Assembly (NCBI RefSeq): GCF_042660205.1
Contig: NZ_JBHSTQ010000004.1
Span: forward strand, 186,001-250,000
Source of the DNA: Sporolactobacillus kofuensis
GTDB taxonomy: Bacteria > Bacillota > Bacilli > Bacillales > Sporolactobacillaceae
Direction of reading: 5' to 3'
DNA: 64,000 nucleotides
Shown piece after piece: positions 18,000 through 26,931 of this stretch (the stretch's first letter is position 1; each line of letters opens with the position of its first letter). The notes under the pieces were generated by a model, which was given only the letters and a program-made list of their open reading frames with translations, did no database searches and was not told where the DNA came from. A program made the position numbers and the translations under genes.

Positions 18000-19898
18000 T
18001 TGAGTATTCTTGACGTGGAAGATTTATATAAAACGTATGGCACACAAACATTATTTAATCATCTATCATTTTCGATATCCGAAGGTGAACGGATCGGTTT
18101 GATCGGGGTTAACGGTACAGGAAAATCAACACTATTGAATGTTTTAGCTGGTAAAGATTCGGCAGAAAGCGGATCACTTCGCCATGCAAATGCGTTCAAA
18201 CTCGCTTATCTGCCGCAAACGCCGACATTTGACCAGGGTGAAACGGCTCTGGATTATATCTATGCAGGTACTTCACCAGTTATGGTTGCGCTGCGTAATT
18301 ATGAACAGGCACTTGCCAATTTGGAAAAAAATCCATCGGATCAGCGTTTACAGGCAAAATTGATGGACCGTCAACAACAAATGGATGCTGCAAATGCATG
18401 GGAAGCTGAGGCAGCTGCAAAAAGTATTTTAACTCGGCTAGGGGTTCATGATTTTCAAACCCCTGCTAATACATTTTCCGGTGGGCAAAAGAAAAGAATT
18501 GCTTTGGCGCGTGCGTTGATACAACCAGCGGATTTACTCATTCTTGATGAACCGACAAACCACTTGGATAATGATGTGATTGACTGGTTGGAAGAAGCAC
18601 TGAACCAGTATCCCGGTGCGCTACTCATGGTGACGCATGATCGCTACTTCTTGAACCGGGTCACACGTAAGATCTTTGAATTAGACCATGGGGAGCTCTA
18701 TGTTTATGATGGAAATTATGAATTGTTCCTTGAAAAGAAAGCTGAACGAGAGGAACAAGCAGCGGCTGGGGAAATGAAGCACCAAAATCAACTGCGCCGT
18801 GAACTCGCTTGGCTTAGGCGTGGTGCTAAAGCGCGCTCCACAAAGCAAAAGGCTAGAGTGGAACGCGTGCACGAGTTACAGGAACACAAAGGTCCCGAAA
18901 TAAAAAAATCGGTAGACCTTGCAATGGGTACTACACGATTGGGGAAGAAAGTGATTGAAGCCAAGCAATTGTCAAAAGCATTTGGGACCTCCCATCTCAT
19001 TAATCACTTTGATTTACTGATCACGCCGGGTGAGCGGCTTGGTATTATTGGGGGCAACGGTTGTGGGAAATCGACGCTGCTTAATCTGCTGGCGAAACGG
19101 ATACAACCGGATTCTGGTACTGTAGAAATCGGTGAGACGGTAAAAATTGGCTACTATACTCAGGAACATTTGGAAATGAATGAAGAATTGACTGTTATTG
19201 ATTATATTAAGGAAGCCGCTCAAGTATTGAGAACTTCGGACGGCCAGCAAATCACTGCAGAACAGATGTTGGAACGTTTTCTTTTTTCCCGCCCAAGGCA
19301 GCGCACGTTTATTCATAAACTCTCCGGCGGTGAACATAAAAGGTTATACTTGCTTCGCATTTTAATGGAAGAGCCTAATGTACTTTTCTTAGACGAGCCA
19401 ACGAATGATCTGGATACAGAGACCTTGTCAATTCTTGAAGACTATTTGCTTCAGTTCCCTGGAACAATTTTAACTGTGTCGCACGATCGTTATTTCCTTG
19501 ACCGGATTGCAGAGCGTTTGATCGCATTTGAAGGGGACGGGGTTATTCGCCGATTTGAGGGAAACTACAGCGCGTACATGGATGAACGGAAAAAAGAGCA
19601 GGCATCGGCTGCAAAACTAAGGGCAGAGAAAAAAGATCTCGTTCAAAAGAAGCCGGCTGCCAAAAAGAAAAAACTCACATATAAAGAGCAGCAAGAATGG
19701 AACGGGATTGAAGACCGAATCGCATCGCTCGAAGAACAAGTGGAGCAGTTAAAGAAAGATATTGGTCAGTCAGGAAGCGATGCCGGCAAGGTTCAGGAAT
19801 TGTATAAAAAGCAGCAAGAAACCGAAGCAGAACTGGATCAGGCAATGGAACGATGGACCGAGTTATCGCTTAAAGTAGAAGAAATCGAGAATCAATAA
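18000..19898 (+). CDS. yfmR: ABC-F translation factor, YfmR/Uup type
   Basis: A soluble ribosome-associated ATPase with two ABC domains. 632 aa from TTG 18000. Seen: Walker A GVNGTGKSTLL and GGNGCGKSTLL; signatures FSGGQKKRIALARAL and LSGGEHKRLYLLRIL; Walker B LLILDEPTNHLD and VLFLDEPTNDLD; a charged linker between the domains (about 240-300); and a C-terminal coiled coil (about 530-632) as in YfmR/Uup. TTG is preferred over the in-frame ATG at 17991 because AGGATGG (17988-17994) then sits 5 nt upstream, and homologues begin MSIL. Relatives resolve stalled ribosomes, for example at proline-rich sequences. The domain call is firm; the exact subfamily is somewhat less so. Confidence 0.9.
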   Translation: MSILDVEDLYKTYGTQTLFNHLSFSISEGERIGLIGVNGTGKSTLLNVLAGKDSAESGSLRHANAFKLAYLPQTPTFDQGETALDYIYAGTSPVMVALRNYEQALANLEKNPSDQRLQAKLMDRQQQMDAANAWEAEAAAKSILTRLGVHDFQTPANTFSGGQKKRIALARALIQPADLLILDEPTNHLDNDVIDWLEEALNQYPGALLMVTHDRYFLNRVTRKIFELDHGELYVYDGNYELFLEKKAEREEQAAAGEMKHQNQLRRELAWLRRGAKARSTKQKARVERVHELQEHKGPEIKKSVDLAMGTTRLGKKVIEAKQLSKAFGTSHLINHFDLLITPGERLGIIGGNGCGKSTLLNLLAKRIQPDSGTVEIGETVKIGYYTQEHLEMNEELTVIDYIKEAAQVLRTSDGQQITAEQMLERFLFSRPRQRTFIHKLSGGEHKRLYLLRILMEEPNVLFLDEPTNDLDTETLSILEDYLLQFPGTILTVSHDRYFLDRIAERLIAFEGDGVIRRFEGNYSAYMDERKKEQASAAKLRAEKKDLVQKKPAAKKKKLTYKEQQEWNGIEDRIASLEEQVEQLKKDIGQSGSDAGKVQELYKKQQETEAELDQAMERWTELSLKVEEIENQ

Positions 19899-19906
19899 GT
19901 GTAGTC

Positions 19907-19940
19907 AAAGAGCAAAAATCCATACAGATTTTTGCTCTTA
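19907..19940. terminator. Bidirectional terminator between yfmR and alpha-galactosidase
   Basis: AAGAGCAAAAATC (19908-19920) pairs perfectly with GATTTTTGCTCTT (19927-19939) around a 6-nt loop, with T-rich sequence on each side in its own direction. It serves both convergent genes. Confidence 0.85.
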
Positions 19941-19941
19941 T

Positions 19942-22137
19942 TTATTGACCATTCTTTTTAAACCGCCTTAACCGCCAGACATAACTGTGGAAATCACCTT
20001 TTTCATCGGGTACATTTAGGCCGGCGTTCATTAATTCATCGCCTCCAAATACATTTCCGGTGGCAAGTTCCTCATAGAAACCTTGAGGATCCAATCCTTG
20101 AAATCGAAATGTCTTGAGCGCTGGAGAGGGGCTGGCAAGCACGGTAAAGTAATAGCCGATTGCTTCAACTCTGTCAGGGGAAACAAAGCACCATGCTGCG
20201 TCTTCATGTTCAAAGGGGCTTGTGATTCGGTAAAACGCACCAAATTGAATAAGCGGACGAATTTTTTTATAAAACGCGACCTGTTGCTTCACAACTGCTT
20301 TTTCTTCATCCGTTAACCGGGTGAGGTCAAGTTCAAATCCGAAGTTGGCCGACATTGCGACATCACCGCGCATTTTTAGCGTGGTCACTCGTCCAATTTG
20401 ATGATTGGGCACTGCAGAAACATGGGCACCAATGGAAATTGGTGGAAATATGATACTGGTGCCATACTGGATTTTCAATCTGCTGACGGCATCCGTATTG
20501 TCGCTGGCCCATGTCTGAGGCATGTAGTAGAGCATACCAGGATCAAATCGCCCGCCTCCGCTTGAACAACTTTCAAACAGCACATCCGGAAATCGATGCG
20601 TCAGTGTGTCGAGCAATTGGTACAATCCGAGCATATACCGATGAGCGGTTTCTCGTTGTCTGTCAGGGGGTAGTAGTGCAGAACTGATTTCCGTCATATG
20701 ACGATTCATGTCCCATTTCACATAGTTAAGATTTGCTTTTTCAATGATATCGGTCAAAGTTTGATTGAGATAATTGCGCACATCGGCTCGAGACAGATCG
20801 AGCACAAGCTGGAAACGGCTGAGACTGCGCGGACGATCGGGAACATGAAGACACCAATCCGGATGCGATCGATATAAGTCACTGTCCGGAGATACCATTT
20901 CCGGTTCAAACCATAGTCCAAATTGCAGACCTATCTCATGAATCTGATCAGACAGCCATGTAAGTCCATGCGGTAACTTACGACGGTCAACAAACCAATC
21001 TCCGAGTGAACGCTTAGCGTTGTCACGGGTTCCAAACCATCCATCATCAAGCACGAATAGCTCGATACCCGCTTGCTGCGCTTCTTTTGCAATGGCGAGC
21101 AACTTTTTCTCATTTAATTTGAAGTAAGTGGCTTCCCAATTATTAATTAAAATGGGTCGTAAACGATCGCGATAGCTTCCTCGTGCGAGCCGTGACCGGT
21201 AGAGCTGGTGGTAGACTTGTGACAGACCGCTGAGCCCGTTAGCGGAATAGGAAAGAATAGCTTCCGGTGTTTGAAAACATTCCCCTGGAACAAGTTTCCA
21301 TGAGAAGTCAAAAGGATTTAACCCAATTGACGCGCGCACCGTTCGATAGTGATCGACTTCAATTTTGGCGGCAAAGTTACCGCTGTACACGAGGCTGAAT
21401 CCGTATACGTCACCGGAGTACTCATCCGCATTTGTTCGCATCAGTGCGAAAAAAGGATCGTGTTGCGGACTGCTGGCGCCGCGCGCACTTTCAATCACTT
21501 GTGAGCCAGGCGCTAATTTCTGACGATGAATGTTTCGTTCGTTGTTGTGTGCACCATACAAGGTTAGGCTGTCAAAGGCATCGTCTCGAAAATCAACGCT
21601 GCTGCTCGCAATGTGCAAGAGCCGAAGTGGCTGTTCTCCACGATTTTCAAGACGGACTGAACGAGCGATTGCATCAAAATCGCGGAAAACACAATACGTA
21701 AGTATAGCGGAAAGTCCGGAAACAGGATCGTGAAGAAAAAGATCCAATGATTGTGCTTCTTGATCTTGTTCAACATATGTAGCAGGTAGACCAGAAAGCT
21801 TGCGTTTTCCTGTATAGATTCGATGACCGACATAGCGAAGGTCTGTAACGGTAGAACCGTTGGTAAGTTGAGCCTGATAAGCGGGATGGCGATAATCACC
21901 ATTTCCGTACGCAGGATATTCTAGAGGAAGGTTACTCAAAGAAAATCCGCGATTTTTAGGATCTGTATAGGGTGCAAATGAACTTGGTGCGTAAATGAGT
22001 GGTCGACTCCCTCTGTACTCATTAATCCTTTTTCCCCAGTAGAGGTGGAGAAGATAGCCGTGATCCAAAGAAAAAATATAGCTCGAACGCTTTGTCTGCA
22101 GATGAAAACGATGCGTCTTCGCATCATAGTTGATCAA
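19942..22137 (-). CDS. aga: GH36 alpha-galactosidase
   Basis: Hydrolyses alpha-1,6-galactosides such as melibiose and raffinose. 731 aa, typical for bacterial GH36. Seen: an N-terminal beta-sandwich, then the barrel with INNWEATYF, FVLDDGWFG, LWFEPEMVSPDSD, YVKWDMNRH (nucleophile D476) and ESCSSGGGRFD with WASDNTDA (acid/base D546), by analogy with Geobacillus AgaA D478/D548. No signal peptide, so cytoplasmic. The TTG start has GGGGGG upstream. No alpha-galactoside transporter or regulator adjoins it, so the sugar must enter through a system encoded elsewhere. Confidence 0.92.
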   Translation of the reverse strand: MINYDAKTHRFHLQTKRSSYIFSLDHGYLLHLYWGKRINEYRGSRPLIYAPSSFAPYTDPKNRGFSLSNLPLEYPAYGNGDYRHPAYQAQLTNGSTVTDLRYVGHRIYTGKRKLSGLPATYVEQDQEAQSLDLFLHDPVSGLSAILTYCVFRDFDAIARSVRLENRGEQPLRLLHIASSSVDFRDDAFDSLTLYGAHNNERNIHRQKLAPGSQVIESARGASSPQHDPFFALMRTNADEYSGDVYGFSLVYSGNFAAKIEVDHYRTVRASIGLNPFDFSWKLVPGECFQTPEAILSYSANGLSGLSQVYHQLYRSRLARGSYRDRLRPILINNWEATYFKLNEKKLLAIAKEAQQAGIELFVLDDGWFGTRDNAKRSLGDWFVDRRKLPHGLTWLSDQIHEIGLQFGLWFEPEMVSPDSDLYRSHPDWCLHVPDRPRSLSRFQLVLDLSRADVRNYLNQTLTDIIEKANLNYVKWDMNRHMTEISSALLPPDRQRETAHRYMLGLYQLLDTLTHRFPDVLFESCSSGGGRFDPGMLYYMPQTWASDNTDAVSRLKIQYGTSIIFPPISIGAHVSAVPNHQIGRVTTLKMRGDVAMSANFGFELDLTRLTDEEKAVVKQQVAFYKKIRPLIQFGAFYRITSPFEHEDAAWCFVSPDRVEAIGYYFTVLASPSPALKTFRFQGLDPQGFYEELATGNVFGGDELMNAGLNVPDEKGDFHSYVWRLRRFKKNGQ

Positions 22138-22568
22138 AAGGATCCCCCCACGAATTAATTGATTGGTAATGATTGAATGATCTACGATTATCTTTCGTAT
22201 TTTTTAAAAGAAAGGAATCTTTTTTGCTTAAAATGCAGCAAGATGAGAGACGACTGCAGGATCGTTCCTGATGATCGCGAGCCACGTGCGCCCCCACAGA
22301 CTTTTCGGACTGTTCGAGGAGGCTCACAGTTCGTCCGCGACAAGCGAGCAATCAAAGCATAACCAATAAAAAGATTGGGATTGGGCGGTTTTTGCCCATC
22401 TTTGCTTGTTTCAACCTAAAAGAAGTGTAGTCAATACAGTAATTTATGATTGAGACGGTCAATAAATCACCGCTTGATCTTTATAGTATCAACTGTTTGC
22501 CTAAATAGAGGACGAACAGTATAGTTAATATATGGATAGATATTTTTTCTCGGAGAGGTGAGCAGAGG
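22138..22568. other. Divergent intergenic region, 431 nt
   Basis: Between the alpha-galactosidase (minus) and the EIIA gene (plus). It contains a full repeat copy (22222-22405). The remaining 160 nt before the EIIA gene is AT-rich with TATAGT-like elements but no promoter I would call. CGGAGAGG is the ribosome site. Confidence 0.4.
22222..22405 (+). repeat. Interspersed repeat copy 3 (full length, type I)
   Basis: Starts TTTTTGCTTAAAATGCAGC, continues GAGACGACTGCAGG, ATCGTTCCTGATGATCGCG, CCCCCACAGACTTTT, GAGGAGGCTCACAG, CAAGCGAGCAATCAAAGCAT, and ends with TTGGGCGG-TTTT-TGCCCA. Plus orientation between divergent genes. Confidence 0.8.
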
Positions 22569-23078
22569 ATGGGTTTGTTTAAAAAGTTGTTCAACAAAAA
22601 CGAAGCAAATACAAATCAGCATGAGCCAAGCAAAGAAGATATTGCCGCAGCGGGTGAATTTTATATGCCGCTACAGGGCAAAGTTGTACCGATCACAGAA
22701 GTTCCGGATCCTGTCTTTTCACAAAAAATGATGGGGGATGGATTTGCTATCATTCCAGAAAACGATATCGTTCGCTCACCTGTTAATGGTGAAGTAACCA
22801 ATATATTTCCAACCAAACATGCAATTTCTCTTAAATCCGATGATGGTAGAGAACTATTGATCCATGTTGGTCTAGAGACGGTGTCACTCAAAGGTGAAGG
22901 CTTTACTGCCTTGGCCAAAGACGGTGCCAAAGTAAAAAAAGGCGACCAGTTGCTGAAAGTTGATTTTGACCAAATTGCGGATAAAGTCCCCTCAACGATT
23001 ACAGCTGTCGTATTCACAAATTTAAAAGATGCTGAAAAAGTGGTTGTTCAAGACAACAAAGTAACCATTCAATCATAA
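22569..23078 (+). CDS. crr: PTS glucose-type EIIA protein
   Basis: Cytoplasmic phosphocarrier that takes phosphate from HPr and passes it to an EIIB. 169 aa. Seen: the classical EIIA(Glc) fold with VPITEVPDPVFSQKMMGDGFAIIP, VRSPVNGEV, TKHAISLKSDDG (H84) and LLIHVGLETVSLKGEGF (H99, the phosphorylated His). A free-standing domain, not fused to EIIBC. GAGAGG precedes the ATG, and a strong terminator follows, so it is probably monocistronic. It can serve glucose, maltose, trehalose or sucrose EIIBC proteins encoded elsewhere. The name crr refers to the family only. Confidence 0.92.
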   Translation: MGLFKKLFNKNEANTNQHEPSKEDIAAAGEFYMPLQGKVVPITEVPDPVFSQKMMGDGFAIIPENDIVRSPVNGEVTNIFPTKHAISLKSDDGRELLIHVGLETVSLKGEGFTALAKDGAKVKKGDQLLKVDFDQIADKVPSTITAVVFTNLKDAEKVVVQDNKVTIQS

Positions 23079-23090
23079 GTGACACAGGCA

Positions 23091-23126
23091 AAAAGTCTGC
23101 ACCCTTCTGGGGTGCAGACTTTTTTG
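23091..23126 (+). terminator. Terminator of the EIIA gene
   Basis: AAGTCTGCACCC (23093-23104) pairs with GGGGTGCAGACTT (23108-23120), followed by six T residues. A 12-bp stem, very convincing. Confidence 0.9.
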
Positions 23127-23187
23127 TAAAGATAGGAACTATTCATGATCCGCTTGAATGGTGAGGACGTTCAAAAGTATAAGTCCG

Positions 23188-23283
23188 TTTGCGTAAAAAT
23201 GCAGCGAAGATTCGCGACGCCCGAAGCAAGCGAATGACGAAGCGCATTAAAATAAGGGCTGCGCAATTTTGCCCGGTTTTTCT
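23188..23283 (+). repeat. Interspersed repeat copy 4 (internal deletion)
   Basis: Starts TTTGCGTAAAAATGCAGCG, GAAGATTCGCGACGCC, then skips the middle of the family to AAGCAAGCGAATGACGAAGC and ends AAAATAAGGGCTGCGCAATT with TTGCCCGG. Plus orientation, between convergent genes. Confidence 0.7.
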
Positions 23284-23374
23284 CAATTAATCGAATAAGC
23301 ATGTGAATCAGCGTAATACGGTGTCTGTGCAGCTTAGATTCAGTGGGCACAAATGACTATTTTGAACATGTAGC

Positions 23375-24583
23375 CTAATCAACTACTGGTCTAGATGCTC
23401 GAATGACCAGAATATTGATCACGATAAAGACAACAGAGAACAGAATCAGAATTAGTCCATCAAACCACCAGCCCTCGAAACGTGTACCGCGAATCATAAT
23501 GTTTCGCAGCGCTTCAGTTGAATAGTGTATAGGCATGAGGTTGCCAAGTGCTCGAACCCATCCAGGTAACGTATCAATAGGAAATAATCCTGAAAGGAAA
23601 ACTTGGGGCACAATGACAAGTGGAATGAATTGGAACATCTGAAGCTCGTTTGAAGCAAAAGTTGAAAGCAGGATACTGAGTGACAATGCACTAAACGATA
23701 GGATGAATACGATAATCAGAACATCCAACAGGTGGCCAATGGTATAGATGTTCAGGACATAGACAATGTAGCAAGTCAGAATGAATGATTGGACGATGAC
23801 AAAAAGTCCAAAACCAATCATGTAGCCCCAAATGATTTGATAGTTTTTAATTGGTGAAGCCATTAGGCGGTCTAATGTTCCGGTTGTTCGTTCACGGAGG
23901 AAAGATACACCTCCGATCATGAAAATGAAAAGGAAGACAAAAATACCAACCATCGCAGGGCCGAAGGAATCGAAGGTATTCAAATCATCGTTACCATGCA
24001 AATACGTCACATCCAGCTTTACTTTCTCCGGTGCTGCTGTTGCTGTTGGCTTTTCTCCTTTTGGCGCATTCTGCATAATCGAGGTGAGCGCGGACGGTGC
24101 GTACCGTTGCATTACTTCGGTCATTTGTCTTAATGTTTGTTGCTGTTCCTGAATGGATTTTTGCTGTGCGTGAATGATGTCGGTGAATGAGGCTTTCATT
24201 TTTTTGACGTTGATTTGCTGAACGATCTGCATTGATTTATTAATTTTACTCATTGCAAGACCGTTTCGTGATGGATCGCTGCCTTCCAGATGGACTTTGA
24301 CTGGTGTTTCTAAATCTATATAAGCATCGATTTTCTTATCCGCAAGCGCTTGTCTCGCTTGAAGTGGACTCATCCGTGCATAATCGCTGGACTTAAAAGC
24401 AGGCAGCAAGTCGGATGATTTGTAGTGAATGATTGCCAGATTTGGTTCCGCTGCCTTAGCTCCGAAAATAAACCAGACAAGGGTGAGGATCAGAAGTGGT
24501 GCAATAATGAGCAGGGCGAGTGTGCGCTTATCACGAACAATTTGACGGATAATGCGTTTTGCCATTGCAACTAGATTTCTCAT
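23375..24583 (-). CDS. ABC-2 type exporter permease
   Basis: A 402-aa permease subunit. Seen: N-terminal membrane helix (about 17-40), a large extracytoplasmic loop (about 45-210) with a Gln-rich helix DIIHAQQKSIQEQQQTLRQ, then five or six C-terminal helices including the conserved ERTTGTLDRLMASPIKNYQIIWGY and LSGLFPIDTLPGWVRALGNLMPIHYSTEALRNIMI. This is the layout of ABC-2 multidrug or lipid exporters. Its start overlaps the ATPase stop by 4 nt (ATGA), so the two are translationally coupled. The divergent TetR gene suggests drug-responsive control. Confidence 0.88.
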   Translation of the reverse strand: MRNLVAMAKRIIRQIVRDKRTLALLIIAPLLILTLVWFIFGAKAAEPNLAIIHYKSSDLLPAFKSSDYARMSPLQARQALADKKIDAYIDLETPVKVHLEGSDPSRNGLAMSKINKSMQIVQQINVKKMKASFTDIIHAQQKSIQEQQQTLRQMTEVMQRYAPSALTSIMQNAPKGEKPTATAAPEKVKLDVTYLHGNDDLNTFDSFGPAMVGIFVFLFIFMIGGVSFLRERTTGTLDRLMASPIKNYQIIWGYMIGFGLFVIVQSFILTCYIVYVLNIYTIGHLLDVLIIVFILSFSALSLSILLSTFASNELQMFQFIPLVIVPQVFLSGLFPIDTLPGWVRALGNLMPIHYSTEALRNIMIRGTRFEGWWFDGLILILFSVVFIVINILVIRASRPVVD

Positions 24584-25305
24584 TTCTTATCGCCTGCTTT
24601 CTCAATAGCAATGAATATTTCTTCAACAGAGGGTACGCCATAGTGATCCATCAACTCTTTAGGAGCACCTTGAGCGATCAATTTACCTTCACTTAGTAGT
24701 CCGACGCGATCACATTGTGCCACCTCATCCATAACATGTGTTGTAACAATGATGGTCGCACCTTTTCCTTTCAAATAATGAAAAAGCGTCCAAATGTTGC
24801 GCCGAATCATCGGATCCAAACCAACTGTTGGTTCGTCAAGCAGGTAGAGGCGAGGCCTGTGTACAAGAGCTGCGGCTAATGACAGCCGTCTTTTCATGCC
24901 CCCTGAAAACTGAGCAACACTTTTCTTAAGATCTTTTTCAAGATTAACGGTTTTTGCAACTTCAAGAATGCGCTGTTTTTTCGCTTTTCCGCTCATCCCT
25001 TGAATGGAGGCGAAAAAATCAAGATTTTGATAGGCACTTAATTCATTGTATAGAGCGTCAGATTGAGCCATATAGCCAAGCGATCGGAAAGCATTCAAGG
25101 TTGGCTTCTGCTCGAACAGTTCTACAGCTCCCTTGTCTGCTTTTTCAAGACCGAGCAGAATGCGGACAAGCGTTGTTTTTCCGGCGCCCGATGGACCAAT
25201 CAGACCGTAAATTTCTCCTTCATGTAGCGTAAGAGATACATCATTCAGCACAATCTGATTCTTATAGTGCTTATGAAGATGTTCCCCCTTAACTGGGTAA
25301 CTCAT
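24580..25305 (-). CDS. ABC transporter ATPase subunit
   Basis: A 241-aa ATPase that energises the adjacent ABC-2 permease. Seen: Walker A GPSGAGKTTLVRIL, Q-loop GYMAQSDALYNELSA, signature FSGGMKRRLSLAAAL, Walker B LYLLDEPTVGLDP and the H-loop TTHVMDE. The frame extends 44 codons further upstream, but that part would cross the operator and promoter. The start at 25305 (ATG, with AAGGAT upstream, product beginning MSYPVKGEHL) is right for the family. It is the first gene of the operon. Confidence 0.9.
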   Translation of the reverse strand: MSYPVKGEHLHKHYKNQIVLNDVSLTLHEGEIYGLIGPSGAGKTTLVRILLGLEKADKGAVELFEQKPTLNAFRSLGYMAQSDALYNELSAYQNLDFFASIQGMSGKAKKQRILEVAKTVNLEKDLKKSVAQFSGGMKRRLSLAAALVHRPRLYLLDEPTVGLDPMIRRNIWTLFHYLKGKGATIIVTTHVMDEVAQCDRVGLLSEGKLIAQGAPKELMDHYGVPSVEEIFIAIEKAGDKK

Positions 25306-25333
25306 TATCGTCACATCCTTTGTGTTACCTAAT

Positions 25334-25348
25334 TGAACACTGTGTTCA
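25334..25348. promoter_or_regulatory. Probable TetR operator, perfect 15-nt palindrome
   Basis: TGAACAC-T-GTGTTCA lies just downstream of the -10 box of the ABC operon promoter, where a bound repressor would block transcription. An outward copy of half of it (ATTAATGAACACAG, 25408-25421) is the exact inverse of 25340-25353. Confidence 0.65.
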
Positions 25349-25354
25349 TTAATT

Positions 25355-25383
25355 ATGATAGAATGGCTTTGAGAAATGTTCAA
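25355..25383 (-). promoter_or_regulatory. Promoter of the ABC exporter operon
   Basis: On the minus strand: TTGAAC (25383-25378), 17-nt spacer, TATCAT (25360-25355). Near-consensus with ideal spacing, and flanked on both sides by the inverted 14-nt ATTAATGAACACAG elements. Confidence 0.65.
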
Positions 25384-25542
25384 TAGCCAATAAAGATAAA
25401 AATGACCATTAATGAACACAGATAAATAATATGTCACATATTTCCTTTGTAACTATGCAAAAAAAATTGAGAAGTGCTTAGAACACTTAAGCAAAAATCA
25501 ATGTGCACTAAGATTAGTTCTTATGACTAAGGAGGGAGAACG

Positions 25543-26163
25543 GTGAACAGCCGATCAACAGATCTTCGCGTGGTGAAGACACGTTCTGCGATACAATCAC
25601 ATTTTCTTGATTTGCTTCTCTCAAAGAGCTTTAACGAAATTACAGTGAAAGATATTGCAAAAGCTGCAAAAATTGGTCGAGGAACATTCTATCTCCATTA
25701 TGTTGATAAATATGATTTGCTGGAAAAAGTGATTGATGAAGGCTTGGAAGCAACCATCGATAAATTTCATCCCAGTGACTATCTTTCAGGAGAGAATGTG
25801 ATGTCGGAACGCATTACTCAATTTATTCTGAAATTGTTTACACATTTCCGGGAAAACGAGCGTTTTTTTCGAGCAATGCTATTTAATGAAGGGATTCCAA
25901 TGTTCCGGAATAGAATGCAGCAACGTTTTTTGAACAAATTTCATCGAGAAATGGAGTTGCTGGGACTTCCGGACAAAGGAACGGACCCAACTACTATGGA
26001 AATATTACCGATATTTGTCTCAACAGGGATGATCGGCCTTGTTGCTTGGTGGTTTGAGAATCACATGCGCATTCCTGAAAAGGATATGGCACGAAAAGTG
26101 TTTCTCATTATGACGCAGGGCCCTTTGAAAACATTTGGTTTTAGAATTGAAGCACTTAAATAA
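25543..26163 (+). CDS. TetR-family repressor
   Basis: A 206-aa regulator. Seen: the N-terminal helix-turn-helix (about 12-58) with LRVVKTRSAIQSHFLDLLLSKSF and ITVKDIAKAAKIGRGTFYLHYVDKYDLLEKV, and a helical C-terminal ligand domain of the TetR_C group common in Firmicutes (IFVSTGMIGLVAWWFENHM). The GTG start follows GGAGGGAG at 4-nt spacing. It is divergent from the ABC exporter, with a dyad operator between, so it very likely represses that operon and perhaps itself; a second dyad, TGCTTA(N7)TAAGCA at 25475-25493, lies on its own side. The ligand is unknown. Confidence 0.88.
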   Translation: MNSRSTDLRVVKTRSAIQSHFLDLLLSKSFNEITVKDIAKAAKIGRGTFYLHYVDKYDLLEKVIDEGLEATIDKFHPSDYLSGENVMSERITQFILKLFTHFRENERFFRAMLFNEGIPMFRNRMQQRFLNKFHREMELLGLPDKGTDPTTMEILPIFVSTGMIGLVAWWFENHMRIPEKDMARKVFLIMTQGPLKTFGFRIEALK

Positions 26164-26164
26164 A

Positions 26165-26197
26165 AAAACGTCCACGTAATAACGGGACGTTTTTACT
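26165..26197. terminator. Bidirectional terminator, tetR / FAH gene
   Basis: AAAAACGTCC pairs with GGGACGTTTTT around a 10-nt loop, with A-run and T-run flanks suited to both convergent genes. Confidence 0.8.
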
Positions 26198-26206
26198 CTT
26201 TATGCT

Positions 26207-26836
26207 TTAGTTTAAGCGAACAGTTGCTTCACCAACAACGGTGCTTCCCCATATTAATGTGAGGCGATCATCGCTCGTTACTTTGCCAACCCCCGCAGGC
26301 GTTCCTGTAAACAGAAGATCACCTTCCCCAAGTCCGTAGTGCTGCCCGCAATAGTCTAACAGCGATTGCGGGTTGAAGATCATGTCGCTGATGTTGCCAC
26401 GCTGAACTTCTCGGCCGTTGATATGAAGTGTAAAATCAGTTTTTGAGCATGCTTTAAGTCCAGGAAATTCCATAAACGGAGTGAGCAACGCCGAATTTAG
26501 GAACCCTTTGGCAGCAAGCCACGGGTAACCTTTTTGCTTAAGTATCGTTTGCGTATCTCGCAATGTAAAATCAACGCCAAGTGCCATCGCGTCAATCAAG
26601 TCATCTGCTTTGGCGCCAGGAGAATAGGCGCGCCCGATGTGGACGACCCATTCGGCTTCGAAATGAATAGCACCTTGATTTCCAGGTAAAGTCACACTTT
26701 GTCCTGTTGCTTCGACAATTGAATGTGTAGGTTTTGAGAAAAAAAGCGGAGAAGTAGGTACTGCATTATTTAATTCCTTTGCATGCATTGCATAATTCCT
26801 GCCTACACAAAAAATATTTTGAATTGACTTTTTCAT
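26207..26836 (-). CDS. Fumarylacetoacetate hydrolase (FAH) family enzyme
   Basis: A 209-aa short FAH-fold protein, the FAHD1-like type. Relatives hydrolyse acylpyruvates or decarboxylate oxaloacetate with a divalent metal. Seen: the N-terminal FCVGRNYAMHAKELNN, FFSKPTHSI, the metal-ligand Glu pair IHFEAEWVVHIGR, GVDFTLRDTQ with the Asp ligand, and GEGDLLFTGTPAGVGKV near the C-terminus. No catabolic operon surrounds it, so the substrate cannot be named. The start is ATG at 26836 with an AAGGAGC site. Confidence 0.85.
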   Translation of the reverse strand: MKKSIQNIFCVGRNYAMHAKELNNAVPTSPLFFSKPTHSIVEATGQSVTLPGNQGAIHFEAEWVVHIGRAYSPGAKADDLIDAMALGVDFTLRDTQTILKQKGYPWLAAKGFLNSALLTPFMEFPGLKACSKTDFTLHINGREVQRGNISDMIFNPQSLLDYCGQHYGLGEGDLLFTGTPAGVGKVTSDDRLTLIWGSTVVGEATVRLN

Positions 26837-26931
26837 CTTCTTGCTCCTTTGAATCAGATCTACATCGTATCCGTTTGGGTGACAAGGGGATCTGCTTGAT
26901 CAACAGCGGCAGCTGACAAGATCACTCACAG

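Noticed and set aside
22177..22362. 61-codon plus-strand frame
   Set aside because: It lies wholly in and around repeat copy 3; similar frames in other copies (for example 53828-54046) are different translations of the same repeat.
25306..25437. N-terminal extension of the ABC ATPase
   Set aside because: It would be translated from the promoter and operator region; the ATG at 25305 has the ribosome site and the family start.
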